64,000 bases of DNA from Alteromonas sp. MMG017 (GTDB lineage: Bacteria > Pseudomonadota > Gammaproteobacteria > Enterobacterales > Alteromonadaceae): assembly GCF_018100795.1 (NCBI RefSeq), contig NZ_JAGJDY010000006.1, forward strand, positions 1 to 64,000, given 5' to 3'. Numbering within the stretch: the stretch's first letter is position 1; each line of letters opens with the position of its first letter. A program made the translations under genes and the position numbers. Under the pieces are notes generated by a model. That model made no database searches and was not told where the DNA came from. It was given only the letters and a program-made list of their open reading frames with translations. This document shows positions 8,741-18,679 of this stretch, piece by piece.

Positions 8741-9544
8741 TTGTCGAAAACCGATGTTAGTTTTCACTTTGCCCATGCAAATGGATTTCCTGCTGGTAGT
8801 TATAATGCGCTTTTTTCTTCATTACCCGAGCACTTTCACCGTATTCATGTGGACAGGTTTGGTCACGATCCTCAGTTACCCGTAAATGCTAACTGGCGCA
8901 ATCAAGTTAATGAGCTTATAAAACACGTAAAAGCCGAAAACACAGACAGTAGAGGCGTTTATGCGGTAGGGCATTCCTTCGGTGCGGTAATTTCTTATAT
9001 GGCAGCCTGCGAAGAACCTAGTTTGTTCCGTGGGCTTATTATGCTTGACCCTCCGTTAGTGATGGGCCCCATGAGCTACTTTTTTCGTTTTGCGAAAAAG
9101 ACACCGTTAATCAACAAACTAACGCCAGCAAAATTAGCTGAAACGCGAAATACTCAATGGCCATCTCATACTGATATGGAAGCGTATTTTCAAGGAAAGG
9201 CCCTGTTTCGTAATATGGATAAACGATGTATTCGTGATTATGTTAAGCATGTAACACACACTAAAGGTGAGCTGACATCGTTAACATTTAAGGCCGAGGT
9301 AGAAGCGTCGTTATTTCGCAATGTGCCGCATAATCTAGGTAAATATAAAGGCAAGTTGAAGTGCCCAGCATTGCTGGTAACCGCTAAAGGTGGGGCGGTG
9401 TGTAGACCGGCTATGTACGAAAGATTAATTCAGCATAACGCTATTGATCATACTGAATTTAAAGGTGGGCATATGTTCCCGCTAGAACATCCTGAAGCAG
9501 TGGCTGAACTCATTTCAACCACTATTTCAAAGTGGAATAGCTAG
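8741..9544 (+). CDS. Alpha/beta hydrolase
   Basis: A 267-residue alpha/beta-hydrolase-fold enzyme. The oxyanion-hole region is FHFAHANGFPAGSY, the nucleophile elbow is VGHSFGA, and the catalytic histidine is in GGHMFPLEHPE. It has no signal peptide, so it is cytoplasmic; the ester or amide substrate is unknown. The start is a TTG at 8741, supported by GAAGGAG ending seven bases upstream, with no competing ATG nearby. It converges on glgC with only two bases between the stops and no visible terminator. Confidence 0.88.
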   Translation: MSKTDVSFHFAHANGFPAGSYNALFSSLPEHFHRIHVDRFGHDPQLPVNANWRNQVNELIKHVKAENTDSRGVYAVGHSFGAVISYMAACEEPSLFRGLIMLDPPLVMGPMSYFFRFAKKTPLINKLTPAKLAETRNTQWPSHTDMEAYFQGKALFRNMDKRCIRDYVKHVTHTKGELTSLTFKAEVEASLFRNVPHNLGKYKGKLKCPALLVTAKGGAVCRPAMYERLIQHNAIDHTEFKGGHMFPLEHPEAVAELISTTISKWNS

Positions 9545-9546
9545 CT

Positions 9547-10821
9547 TTAGGTAGGGGATAGGCCGCCAACAGGTTGGCCTAGCATTTCTCGTGTAACCAG
9601 CACCACGCCTTTTTCAGAAACACGGAATCCTCGAGCTCTGTCATCATCATGGTTATAACCAATGACGGTGCCTTCTGGAATAACACAGCCTCTATCAAGC
9701 AGTACTTTTCTTAACTTACAGTGACGCATAATTTCCACATCTGGCAAAATTACCGCATCTTCTATAAGGCCGTACGAGTGTACCCTTACGTTCGAAAAGC
9801 AAATTGTGCCGCGAAGGGTTGAACCCGAAATAATACAGCCGCCAGAGACAACCGAATTAATCGCTTCACCGCGCCTGTCGTGGTCTTCCCATACAAATTT
9901 TGCAGGGGGCAACTGTTCTTGGTAGGTCCAGATGGGCCACTTTTGATCGTACAGATTAAGTTGTGGCACCGGCGCCACCATTTCCATATTGGCTTCCCAA
10001 AATGAATCAATGGTACCTACATCGCGCCAGTAAGCATCTCCACCTTCAGAGTTTTCAAATTCAAACGCATACACCGGGTTGTCTTTAATAATGGACGGAA
10101 TAATGTCTTTACCAAAATCACGCTGTGAGCCAGAGGTTTCAGCGTCTCTTCGTAATTGTTCGAAAAGAAATTCTGTATCGAAAACATAGTTGCCCATAGA
10201 TGCTAAACAACGAGTATCGTCGCCAGGTAACGGAGCAGGGTGTTCAGGTTTTTCAGCAAAGCCGTTAATACGGTAATTTTCATCTACCGACATAACGCCA
10301 AACGACCCCGCAGCCTCTTCGATAGGCACCGACATACATGACACGGTCATTTTGGCGCCACTTTCAACATGACGAGCCAGCATAGTACCGTAATCCATGC
10401 GATAGATGTGGTCGCCAGATAATATCATTACGTATTTGGGGAGTTCGTCTCGAATAATGTCGATATTTTGGAATACCGCATCGGCGGTACCTTCATACCA
10501 ACTATCTGAAAATCGTTGAGATGCGGGTAATATTTCTACTGACTCACCGAGTTCCTTCTTGAAATGCCCCCAGCCGCGTACTAAATGTCTTATTAACGAA
10601 TGAGACTTATACTGGGTTACTACGCCAACGCGTCTAATGCCTGAATTAATACAATTAGATAGCGGAAAATCGATAATTCTAAACTTACCACCAAAATAGA
10701 GCGCTGGCTTTGCGCGCCATGTTGTTAATTCATGTAAGCGCGACCCTCGTCCTCCAGCTAATATCAGTGCGTAGGTATCGCGAGTCAGATTACTAATATA
10801 GCGTGAACTCTGATCTGCCAT
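9547..10821 (-). CDS. glgC: Glucose-1-phosphate adenylyltransferase
   Basis: A 424-residue enzyme (429 from the upstream ATG at 10836) close to E. coli GlgC throughout. It makes ADP-glucose from glucose-1-phosphate and ATP, the committed step of glycogen synthesis. Visible motifs: [14 protein letters not shown] (nucleotide loop), [48 protein letters not shown], the YWRDVGT segment and a left-handed helix C-terminal region ending VLVTREML. The start at 10821 is preferred because GGAG and GAGG precede it, while the ATG at 10836 lacks a ribosome site. No glgA, glgB or glgP gene is nearby. Confidence 0.95.
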   Translation of the reverse strand: MADQSSRYISNLTRDTYALILAGGRGSRLHELTTWRAKPALYFGGKFRIIDFPLSNCINSGIRRVGVVTQYKSHSLIRHLVRGWGHFKKELGESVEILPASQRFSDSWYEGTADAVFQNIDIIRDELPKYVMILSGDHIYRMDYGTMLARHVESGAKMTVSCMSVPIEEAAGSFGVMSVDENYRINGFAEKPEHPAPLPGDDTRCLASMGNYVFDTEFLFEQLRRDAETSGSQRDFGKDIIPSIIKDNPVYAFEFENSEGGDAYWRDVGTIDSFWEANMEMVAPVPQLNLYDQKWPIWTYQEQLPPAKFVWEDHDRRGEAINSVVSGGCIISGSTLRGTICFSNVRVHSYGLIEDAVILPDVEIMRHCKLRKVLLDRGCVIPEGTVIGYNHDDDRARGFRVSEKGVVLVTREMLGQPVGGLSPT

Positions 10822-11040
10822 GTCCTCGTTCTCCATTTTTTAAGACACAATTTTGCGGTGTCGATGAATGTGTAAAACCGTAATTCATACCGATTGCACT
10901 AGGGCTTTGTAAGTAGAATATTGCCCTGGAAATTAGGTTTTGTGATAACCTAACTTCATATTACACAAGAATAAATATAATGCCATGGCGTTTTAATGAA
11001 CTATGTAAAAAAAACGTTATTTTTTCTTAAGGGATTTTTT

Positions 11041-12012
11041 ATGTCTTCTACTACCCCAGTTATTTTTGACCACGATGGTGGTATTGACGATTTGTTATCG
11101 CTAATACTTTTGCTGCGTTTGCCTAATATAAATGTGGTAGGTGTAACTATTACGCCGGCCGACTGCTACCCTGATGATGCTTTATTGAGTACTCGCAAAA
11201 TCCTTACATTAACGGGCAATTCCCATATTCCTGTGAGCGTAGGGCAATTAACAGGCCCCAACCCATTTCCGCCTGAATGGCGTGCTCAACCTAAAATGTG
11301 CCACGCTACACCTACGATGCTGCGTACGTCTCATGATGAAGTGAAGGTAGAAACCAAGGCCGCACATGATTGGATGCAAAGTGCGTTAACTCGTGCAGCT
11401 GAGCCTGTCACTGTATTAATGACAGGCCCGGCTACAAACTTAGCCGCCGCGTTAACACAAAGTCCAAACCTTGTAGATAAGGTACAAAAAGTGGTGTGGA
11501 TGGGAGGTGCCGTAAAGGTCAAAGGTAATGTGGCGATGCATGATCATGACGGTTCAGCGGAATGGAATGCCTATTGGGATCCTAAGGCGACTAAAGCATT
11601 GGTAGATAGTGGCGTAAATCTGCTATTAGTACCTTTAGATGCGACCAACGATTTGCCAGTTAGTTGGGATTTTTTGCAGCAACTTGCTGTAAAGAATACG
11701 CCGGTTTCAGACCTATCTGGTCAATTCTGGGCGTCTACGGTAACGTCTATCCCATCTTATGAATTTACGTATTTTTTATGGGACATTCTTTCTACCTGCG
11801 TTTTAGCCTTGCCAGGTAACAAGCTACGTATTGAAACCGGTCAGGTTGCGGTAAGCACTACTACGCCCAATGCAGGCCAAACCTACCTTTGCGCAAACTC
11901 AGGAAGCCAAATTTCTTGGGTGTCTAATGTGGACGCAGACTATGTGCGCGAAATGGTTATTTACTACTTAAGCGGAGAGTTTTCTCAATCACCAGTGCCA
12001 TTTGTTAAATAA
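11041..12012 (+). CDS. Nucleoside hydrolase (inosine-uridine-preferring family)
   Basis: A 323-residue protein. The N-terminal FDHDGGIDDLLSLILLL matches the Ca-binding DxDxxxDD signature of nucleoside hydrolases, VLMTGPATNLAAAL and VVWMGGAVKVKGNV are the family's central loops, and WNAYWDPKATKAL matches the 'eFNi..DpeAA' segment. Such enzymes cleave the N-glycosidic bond of ribonucleosides. The start at 11041 has AAGGGA six bases upstream; the longer frame to 10996 lacks one and would add 15 residues. A gene for an SRPBCC protein follows 44 bases later on the same strand. Confidence 0.88.
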   Translation: MSSTTPVIFDHDGGIDDLLSLILLLRLPNINVVGVTITPADCYPDDALLSTRKILTLTGNSHIPVSVGQLTGPNPFPPEWRAQPKMCHATPTMLRTSHDEVKVETKAAHDWMQSALTRAAEPVTVLMTGPATNLAAALTQSPNLVDKVQKVVWMGGAVKVKGNVAMHDHDGSAEWNAYWDPKATKALVDSGVNLLLVPLDATNDLPVSWDFLQQLAVKNTPVSDLSGQFWASTVTSIPSYEFTYFLWDILSTCVLALPGNKLRIETGQVAVSTTTPNAGQTYLCANSGSQISWVSNVDADYVREMVIYYLSGEFSQSPVPFVK

Positions 12013-12056
12013 TTGTTATATATTTCTAATCCTATGTGATTATCATGGAGTTTTAG

Positions 12057-12590
12057 ATGGCAGTTTTAAAGAAGATAGTTTTAGGCGTTGGCGTTTTGAT
12101 AGCTTTGGTTGTCGTGGTGGGGTTATTCCTTCCACAGCAATATAAAGTTGAAAGAAGTATTTTGATTAATGCGCAACCTGAAGAGATTTATCCTGATGTT
12201 GTCGATTTACGGGCATGGCAAAACTGGGGGGTGTGGTTCCAACGCGACCCTAGTATGGAAATCGATTACTCTGGGCCAGATAGAGCTATTGGAATGATGT
12301 CATCGTGGAAAAGCGTGACGGAAGGCAATGGGGAAATGAAAATTACCGACTTAGAACACAATAAAAAGGTGGTTTACTCATTGGCTTTCCCAGAATGGGA
12401 AATGGGTTCAACAGGCTCATTGGTAATATCGCCTGCTGGTGAGGCTACTAAAGTAACCTGGGTTGACTCAGGTGACGTAGGTAACAACATCATCAGTCGC
12501 TACTTTGTACTGATGATGGACGGCATGATAGGCCCAGACTTCGAAATGGGATTAGAAAACTTAAAAACGGTTGTAGAGAATAAAGGCTAG
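12057..12590 (+). CDS. SRPBCC-fold (polyketide cyclase/START-like) membrane-anchored protein
   Basis: A 177-residue protein with one N-terminal membrane anchor (VLGVGVLIALVVVVGLFLP, residues about 8-26) and an SRPBCC hydrophobic-pocket domain: QYKVERSILINAQPEEIYPDV, then WQNWGVWFQRDP, then TKVTWVDSGDVG. The ligand is unknown; such domains bind lipids or other hydrophobic molecules. The arrangement (helix then domain outside) suggests a periplasmic orientation. It may be co-transcribed with the nucleoside hydrolase. Confidence 0.82.
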   Translation: MAVLKKIVLGVGVLIALVVVVGLFLPQQYKVERSILINAQPEEIYPDVVDLRAWQNWGVWFQRDPSMEIDYSGPDRAIGMMSSWKSVTEGNGEMKITDLEHNKKVVYSLAFPEWEMGSTGSLVISPAGEATKVTWVDSGDVGNNIISRYFVLMMDGMIGPDFEMGLENLKTVVENKG

Positions 12591-12603
12591 TAACCTCGAT
12601 AAG

Positions 12604-12622
12604 CTTTTGCGCAGCGCAAAAG
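12604..12622. repeat. 19-base perfect palindrome after the SRPBCC gene
   Basis: CTTTTGCGC and GCGCAAAAG flank a single central A, immediately after the SRPBCC stop. It can fold into a 7-bp hairpin with a 5-base loop, but no T run follows, so it is either a weak transcript-end hairpin or a dyad operator. Confidence 0.5.
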
Positions 12623-12716
12623 TGTCAAATGATTTTAACTTCTGACTAAGCTGAGTTCGCTGATATGGATATTTTCCAAAGCGTACTTGGCTTTTTTCAT
12701 TTTTAGGTGTTGGTTT

Positions 12717-12938
12717 TTTATCGAGACACCCATGATTTGGCCATTATTGAAAATGGGCGTTATGAAGACACCCACGTTATAGCGGCGTTATGAAGACATC
12801 CATGATTAGGTCGCCTCACAAGAGTAAACGAGACACCCATGTTAGCGTGAAGCAGGTAAGGTGAAGTTCTAAGTAACACTGATGATTGTAGTTAGGAGAG
12901 TTGTGAGAAAGTTAGTTTATGATGGGTGTCTCGCTAAG
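12717..12938. repeat. Cluster B of the dispersed repeat (5 copies)
   Basis: Four copies read AGACACCCA or AGACATCCA on the plus strand (near 12724, 12765, 12794 and 12830) and one reads TGGGTGTCTCG (12923-12933). The flanks ATCG, ATGA or AACG before the core, and TGATT or CGTTAT after it, follow the family pattern. They occupy the 549-base gap between the SRPBCC gene and the second MFS carrier, which holds no ORF. The inverted pair at 12829-12840 and 12922-12933 can form a 12-bp stem. Confidence 0.8.
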
Positions 12939-13154
12939 TCTGTCCTAAGGCTGACACGTTTAGATTTGTATTTTAAATTGGCCTAATTGTTAGGGTTATT
13001 CAGTGTGTTAGTAAGATATATTGCCATTGAACACAGCGTGATCGAGTTTTGGGTTTATTTCGTACAAAGTTCGTTAAGTAACGCTAAAGTAATCAGCGGT
13101 TGGTTTGTTAGATAGCAACAATCGTAATTGTGTTAATTCATGTTGGGAAAGAGC

Positions 13155-14315
13155 ATGTCGGGAAATAAACGCCGCCTAATAGTGGGTCTAGCTTTTAATA
13201 AATTAGCCGACTTACTAGCATCTGCAAAAACCACATTACCTGCACTACTCATTTCCTTAGGAGCTCCTAGCTGGATGGTGATGTGGCTTGTGCCAATTCG
13301 CGAATCTGGCGCATTGTTGCCCCAAGCGTTAATTGGTGTGTATTTACGCAAAAAGAGCGCTAGGCACCATGTTTGGCGGCTAGGTATGGCCATACAAATC
13401 TCGGCAATATGTACAATGTTAGCTGCCGCACTTGTCACCGAAGGTTCTGTGGCGGGGTTGATTATACTCGCATCACTGGTGTTTCTAAGTTTAGGCCGCT
13501 CTGCTAGTTCGCTTACCGTAAAAGACATGGAAGCGGATGTTAGTCAAAAAGGTGAACGAGGCAAGTTAGTCGGTTTAGCATCTACTGCGTCGGGTGTGAT
13601 GACATTATGCGCTGCAGTTCCTCTCGTGTATTTTGAAAAAGAGCTTGAAGGCTATTCAATCTTCATTTTGCTAGCTTCATCAGCACTTGCATTTTGTATC
13701 ACGCTACTTTTAATGTTTTCGATAAAAACTCACGTTGAAATAGAAGAGTCTCAAAATAAGTCGTTGTTTAACTGGCGTTTTGACAACACAGTATATCGAT
13801 TCGTTTTTGTTCGGGGGCTGTTTGTTCACTCTGCGCTAGTCGCGCCATATTTCATGTTGGAAAGTTCGCAAAACGCGAAATCTTTGCTTCCTTTTTATCT
13901 TGCTGCACAAGCCCTAGCGTCAATGCTTTCTTCGTTTCTATGGGGAAAGATTGCAGATAAGAGTGCTCGATTCACCCTTCAGCTGTCAGGAGTGTTGGCG
14001 TTAATTGCTTGTGCTGGCTTACTTGCTATGGAGCCTGAAAGTTTGTGGCTGTCTGCAGGTTTGTTTTTTATTCTTTCAATAGCTCATGCCGGCGTACGAA
14101 CAGGGCGTAAAACTTACAGCCTAGATATTAAAGATGGTCAAGACCGGACTGAATTAGTTGGTTTTTCAAACACAGCTATAGGTCTGATCTTGATTGGGTT
14201 TGGTGGGTTGTACGCAATTGTATCGTCGTTTATCGACTTTTCAGTGGTGTATATTATGGCAGCAATGCTGACCGTGGCTATTTGTACTACGCTTATATTA
14301 CCAGAAGAAAAATAA
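13155..14315 (+). CDS. MFS-family transporter
   Basis: A 386-residue membrane protein with about 10-12 spans. Repeat-half markers are LLPQALIGVYLRKKSARHHVWRLG and LWGKIADKSARFTLQLSG, which are MFS motif-A-like loops. It is more divergent than the spinster-type carrier, and I cannot assign a substrate. The start at 13155 (MSGNKRR) has GGAAAGAG just upstream; the ATG at 13140 has no ribosome site. The 20 or so bases before it are AT-rich, and the repeat cluster B lies further upstream. Confidence 0.75.
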   Translation: MSGNKRRLIVGLAFNKLADLLASAKTTLPALLISLGAPSWMVMWLVPIRESGALLPQALIGVYLRKKSARHHVWRLGMAIQISAICTMLAAALVTEGSVAGLIILASLVFLSLGRSASSLTVKDMEADVSQKGERGKLVGLASTASGVMTLCAAVPLVYFEKELEGYSIFILLASSALAFCITLLLMFSIKTHVEIEESQNKSLFNWRFDNTVYRFVFVRGLFVHSALVAPYFMLESSQNAKSLLPFYLAAQALASMLSSFLWGKIADKSARFTLQLSGVLALIACAGLLAMEPESLWLSAGLFFILSIAHAGVRTGRKTYSLDIKDGQDRTELVGFSNTAIGLILIGFGGLYAIVSSFIDFSVVYIMAAMLTVAICTTLILPEEK

Positions 14316-14430
14316 GAGAAGAGGGGGTTAAGCGCTTTGCGAATTACTGTGATTGCATTTGTGGAGCCCAGTTTATATCTCAGTCGATATTGGGCGAACA
14401 TGGCTTTAGTAATCAAGTTTGGTTTCAAGT

Positions 14431-17064
14431 ATGTCTTATAAACACCAACTACAAAATGAATCGGTAGGCTTGCCAGTTAAGGATCCTGAGGAATTAGAGG
14501 ATTATCTTAACGCGTTTTTAGATATATCAGTTGACCCCGTATTTATTAAAGACGGAGAGGGTAAGCTTTTAGTTGCTAACAATGCTTTTTGTGAGCTTGT
14601 GAACGTTTCTCGAAAAAAGCTTATTGGAAAAACTTTCTCCGATAAAATTTACCCAAAAGAATTGGTGAAGCTAGCGCAGAGCGACAAGCAAGTGTTAGAA
14701 ACTGGGGAAGATAAAGTTATAGAGCAAGCCCTGAAAGGAAAAGGTAATAAAGCAAGTGTAGTACTGGTTAAATTAAGCCGATTTATCGACCGCAACAACA
14801 GGCGCTTTATTGTTGGTGTAATTCGTGATGTGACAAAACGCAGGCAGAATGAGTTAAGAGAAACTACTCGTAGTGAAGTTTTAGAGCTCATTACCACCGG
14901 AGAACCTCTAAAGGTGGTTTTGAATGCCATTGTCAGTGTGGTTGAGCTTAATAATCCGGAAATGATGTGCAGTATCTTACTTCTCGACGAGTCTGGGAGT
15001 CATTTACGCAGTGGAACTGGAGCAAGCCTTCCAAATTTTTATGTCGACGCTATCGATGGCGTTGAAATAGGTAGTGGCGTAGGTTCTTGCGGCACAGCGG
15101 CGTTTACTAACGAACGTGTCATCGTTGCAGATATTCAAACACATCCTTACTGGAAAAATTTTAAAGCGTTAGCTGAACGAGCTAATTTAGGTGCCTGTTG
15201 GTCTGAACCCATTCGTTCTACACAGGGCGCAGTGCTTGGTACTTTTGCTATTTATCACTCTAGTATTAATTACCCTTCTGATGCTGATCTTGCGCTAATT
15301 GAGCAGACTGCCAGTTTAGCGAGTATCGCTATCGAAAAAAATCGTTCCGAAGAGACATTAAAGCGTGCAGCCAGCGTTTTCACTCATGCGAACGAAGGCA
15401 TAATTATTACCGACGCCTCAGCCACGATTATTGAAGTGAATGATACGCTGTGCCGTATCACCGGCTACAGCAAATCGGAAGTGCTGGGGAAAAACCCTAG
15501 AATTCTTCAGTCGGGCCGTCACGCTGCACAGTTTTATAAAAACATGTGGGATACGCTGAACACTGATGGAAACTGGAGAGGGGAGATTTGGAATCGTCGT
15601 AAGGACGGTGAAATTTATCCTGAAATGGTCACAATCAGTGCAGTTAAAGACGAGGAGGGACAGGTTCAACACTATGTGTCGCTTTCAACCGATATATCAG
15701 AAATTAAGCTCAATGAAGGCAAGTTAGAACGGATAGCTCATTATGACCTGCTTACCAACTTACCTAACAGAGTTTTGCTTGCTAAGCGCCTCAATCAAGC
15801 CATTAAGCACAGTCAGTTACAACAAAATTCCTTAGCTGTCGCATTTATGGATTTAGATGGTTTTAAAGCGATTAACGATAACTACGGACACAATATCGGT
15901 GATCAGTTTTTGGTTGAGGTCTCTAATGGCTTAAAAGCTAGCTTGAGAGCGGGTGACACAATTGCGCGCATTGGTGGTGACGAATTCATTATAATCATGG
16001 TTAACCTGAATGAGTTCAGTGACTGTGAGCACGTTTTAAATCGACTTCTTAAATCTGCCTCTGCACCCGTCAATGTTGCCGATGCGGTGATGCAAGTATC
16101 AGCGAGTATTGGAGTCACTGTCTTTCCTCAAGATAACGTAGATGCTGATCAGTTGATACGGCATGCGGACCAAGCCATGTACGTTGCAAAGCAAGGAGGT
16201 AAGAACCGATTTCATCAGTTCGACTTAGATCAAGATAACGCGATTAACACTTATAATAAGAGCATTGATAATGTGCGCGTTGCCCTAGAGCGAAATGAAT
16301 TTGTCTTACACTACCAGCCTAAGGTGAATATGAGTTCCGGTGAAGTCATTGGCGTAGAAGCTTTGATTCGCTGGGAGCATCCCGAAAGTGGTCTAATTCC
16401 TCCGCTAGATTTTTTGCCTATTATTGAAGGTCACGGTATCAGCTTGCAAGTGGGAGAGTGGGTTATTGATGCCGCTTTAACACAAATTTCGCACTGGCAG
16501 AAACGCGGTATTTTATTACCCGTAAGTGTGAATATTAGCGCACATCAATTGCAGCAGGACAACTTTACCTCTCGGTTAGAAACACTGTTAGCGGCTCACC
16601 CTGACGTAGATCCAGGTTATTTAGAGCTAGAAATTCTGGAAACCAGTGCGTTGCAAGATACCTTCCAAGTATCTTCGACAATGAATGCGTGTCACGATTT
16701 AGGGGTGAGCTTTGCTTTAGATGATTTTGGTACTGGTTACTCATCACTTACTTATCTGAAACGATTGCCAGCTTACTTAATCAAAATTGACCAGAGCTTC
16801 GTGCGAGATATGTTAGACGACACCGATGACTTAGCGATTGTTGAAGGTGTGGTTGGATTGGCAAAGACATTTAAACGAGAAGTAATTGCGGAAGGCGTAG
16901 AGTCGGTTGAGCATGGCGTTGCCCTTGTCCGCTTGGGTTGTGAGTTAGCGCAAGGCTATGGCATAGCCAAGCCTATGCCGGCTAATAAAGTTTCTCAATG
17001 GTTAACTACCTGGGAAGCTAACGAGACATGGTTGGCGCTAAGCGGTAATCGGGAACCTGCTTGA
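14431..17064 (+). CDS. PAS-GAF-PAS-GGDEF-EAL cyclic-di-GMP turnover protein
   Basis: A cytoplasmic signalling protein of about 877 residues with no membrane segment. Order: PAS (about 20-135, DPVFIKDGEGKLLVANNAF), GAF (about 150-300, with GVGSCGTAAFTNERVIVADI), PAS with PAC (about 305-425, ITGYSKSEVLGKNPRILQSG), GGDEF (about 435-600) and EAL (about 615-865). The diguanylate cyclase motif RIGGDEF is intact (G at 515), as are the phosphodiesterase motifs VEALIRWEHP (E at 643), DDFGTGYSSL, KIDQSFV and EGVES. It can therefore in principle both make and degrade c-di-GMP. The ATG at 14431 is preferred over a TTG at 14419; neither has a strong ribosome site. Confidence 0.94.
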   Translation: MSYKHQLQNESVGLPVKDPEELEDYLNAFLDISVDPVFIKDGEGKLLVANNAFCELVNVSRKKLIGKTFSDKIYPKELVKLAQSDKQVLETGEDKVIEQALKGKGNKASVVLVKLSRFIDRNNRRFIVGVIRDVTKRRQNELRETTRSEVLELITTGEPLKVVLNAIVSVVELNNPEMMCSILLLDESGSHLRSGTGASLPNFYVDAIDGVEIGSGVGSCGTAAFTNERVIVADIQTHPYWKNFKALAERANLGACWSEPIRSTQGAVLGTFAIYHSSINYPSDADLALIEQTASLASIAIEKNRSEETLKRAASVFTHANEGIIITDASATIIEVNDTLCRITGYSKSEVLGKNPRILQSGRHAAQFYKNMWDTLNTDGNWRGEIWNRRKDGEIYPEMVTISAVKDEEGQVQHYVSLSTDISEIKLNEGKLERIAHYDLLTNLPNRVLLAKRLNQAIKHSQLQQNSLAVAFMDLDGFKAINDNYGHNIGDQFLVEVSNGLKASLRAGDTIARIGGDEFIIIMVNLNEFSDCEHVLNRLLKSASAPVNVADAVMQVSASIGVTVFPQDNVDADQLIRHADQAMYVAKQGGKNRFHQFDLDQDNAINTYNKSIDNVRVALERNEFVLHYQPKVNMSSGEVIGVEALIRWEHPESGLIPPLDFLPIIEGHGISLQVGEWVIDAALTQISHWQKRGILLPVSVNISAHQLQQDNFTSRLETLLAAHPDVDPGYLELEILETSALQDTFQVSSTMNACHDLGVSFALDDFGTGYSSLTYLKRLPAYLIKIDQSFVRDMLDDTDDLAIVEGVVGLAKTFKREVIAEGVESVEHGVALVRLGCELAQGYGIAKPMPANKVSQWLTTWEANETWLALSGNREPA

Positions 17065-17109
17065 GTCGAGAGTTGTTACTAGTTATCAAGAGACTCGAGT
17101 TATCAAGAG

Positions 17110-17382
17110 TTATCAAGACACCCATCATAGTAAGTATAGAATTAACGAGAATTAACGGGACATCCATCATAAGAACGGGATTAGGGTAGTTTAAATTTAT
17201 AAGGCTATCTATTTTACGAAGACACCCATATTTAAATTTTAACTGAAGTAGTAAGAGAAACAAAAAGATTCGAGAGATTCGAGGGACACCCAACCTAATA
17301 TAGGCTTGAGTCTCATTCTTACCCATGTAGATATGGTGGGTGTCTCGATAACTCTTAATTAGATACGGTGGGTGTCTTAATA
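17110..17382. repeat. Cluster C of the dispersed repeat (6 copies)
   Basis: Four copies in the AGACACCCA orientation (near 17116, 17157, 17219 and 17283, two of them with GGACA variants) are followed by two in the TGGGTGTCT orientation (17337-17345 and 17368-17376). The change of orientation falls between 17296 and 17333. The cluster lies between the GGDEF-EAL gene and the 3' end of the transposase gene. The rest of this gap (17383-17596) holds two AT-rich hairpins, 17535-17559 and 17573-17597, the second ending at the transposase stop. Confidence 0.8.
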
Positions 17383-17596
17383 GCCCTATTAACCGCGCAG
17401 AACTAGAAATTCACCAAGCGCTTTGCTCTGCAAATATTTGTGGTTGGGATAAGGCTACTTAGGTGTTCTGAAAAGTGGATTATAAAGCCGCAGTATTATG
17501 GCTAAGAAAGGCAAGGAATTGACGCTTTTAATGTAAAAATCTGTAAATAAAAGATTTTTTGCCACCTAACTCATACCCGTAAACAGAAGATGGGTA

Positions 17597-18586
17597 TTAA
17601 CAGGCGCTGGAAAGTAATTTTGCGTTTTTTATCCCCCTTGCGCGCTGCCTGTTGGTATTTTGCTTAAATCCCCTCATTGTAGTTTCACAGCCTGCGGCAT
17701 AACTAAACAACTTTTCAAAGTGGGTTGTAAGTGTCTGCCAGTGAACCTGGCTTATCCCTAACCGAGATAGTATTGGGGCGTAATTGCTATTAATATAACC
17801 AGGTTTGTCATCACGAATGATTCGTCCCGTTGTATCAACGAGTTCAAGGTAATCAGTCAGTCTAATAGGTATTTCTTTAATATCGCGTTGATTACGTTCA
17901 CCTGAAAAGGGTAGTAAGGCAGAGATCTTCGAATTGCCTTTCAGTGCCTGTAAACGTGAGTAAATACTGGTGTACCTAGAGTTTTCAGGAGTTGTCGCTA
18001 TATTGGCTCTAACGGGGTTTAAATCTACGTAGGCCATACAGGAAAGTAGGGCGCTATCATTCAATAAAGCTTGAGATTTAAATCTACCTTCCCAAAATCG
18101 CCCTGTGCACTCGTCCTCTGTATTAGCTGCCCTAGCAATGAACTCATTGAGATTTCGCATAAACCAACTAATGTCATACAGGCGACGGCGGTAAACTTCA
18201 GCGGTATCGGCTACTGTTTTTATTTCGGCATCGGAGAGGCGCTCACCCTTAAGATACCTTTGGGTAAGCAGGGTGCCTTTATGGATACGGTGCCATTGGG
18301 TTAGCACTTGATCTATGCTCCAGGCATTGGCACTTTTTTTATCAACGTGTAGTACCACATGAACGTGATTGCTCATTACCGCATAGGCGCAAATATCAAT
18401 GGAGTACACCGAAGCTAACTCTAGTAAGCGACGCTCGACCCAGCCTCTTCGATGTTCAAAGCTCTTTCCTGAGTGTTGATCAACACCGCATAGGTAGCAT
18501 TGTCTGACGCAGCGTGAAACACAGTGATAATAGGGTGTATCAGCAAGGTTAATTTGGCTGCGTCTTGATTGCGGCACGGTTAACAT
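17597..18586 (-). CDS. Y1/REP-associated-type tyrosine transposase (IS200-like fold)
   Basis: A 329-residue HUH-type transposase. It shows YHCVSRCVRQCYLCG near the N-terminus, the metal-binding HUH pair in AVMSNHVHVVLHV, FWEGRFKSQALLND, and AYVDLNPVRANIA, whose tyrosine corresponds to the catalytic Y in the Y.xxNPV segment of REP-associated transposases (RAYTs). RAYTs cut single-stranded DNA next to short palindromic repeats and are usually single-copy and domesticated. The gene is bracketed by clusters C and D of the dispersed repeat. I see no IS-type terminal inverted repeats. It reads as intact. Confidence 0.88.
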   Translation of the reverse strand: MLTVPQSRRSQINLADTPYYHCVSRCVRQCYLCGVDQHSGKSFEHRRGWVERRLLELASVYSIDICAYAVMSNHVHVVLHVDKKSANAWSIDQVLTQWHRIHKGTLLTQRYLKGERLSDAEIKTVADTAEVYRRRLYDISWFMRNLNEFIARAANTEDECTGRFWEGRFKSQALLNDSALLSCMAYVDLNPVRANIATTPENSRYTSIYSRLQALKGNSKISALLPFSGERNQRDIKEIPIRLTDYLELVDTTGRIIRDDKPGYINSNYAPILSRLGISQVHWQTLTTHFEKLFSYAAGCETTMRGFKQNTNRQRARGIKNAKLLSSAC

Positions 18587-18679
18587 CCAGTAATTTCATA
18601 TAGAACCATGGTAGCAATCAATAACCATTCATGAACCTGTATTTTAGGCGTGAATTAATCGAATTAACTTTCTATTTTA

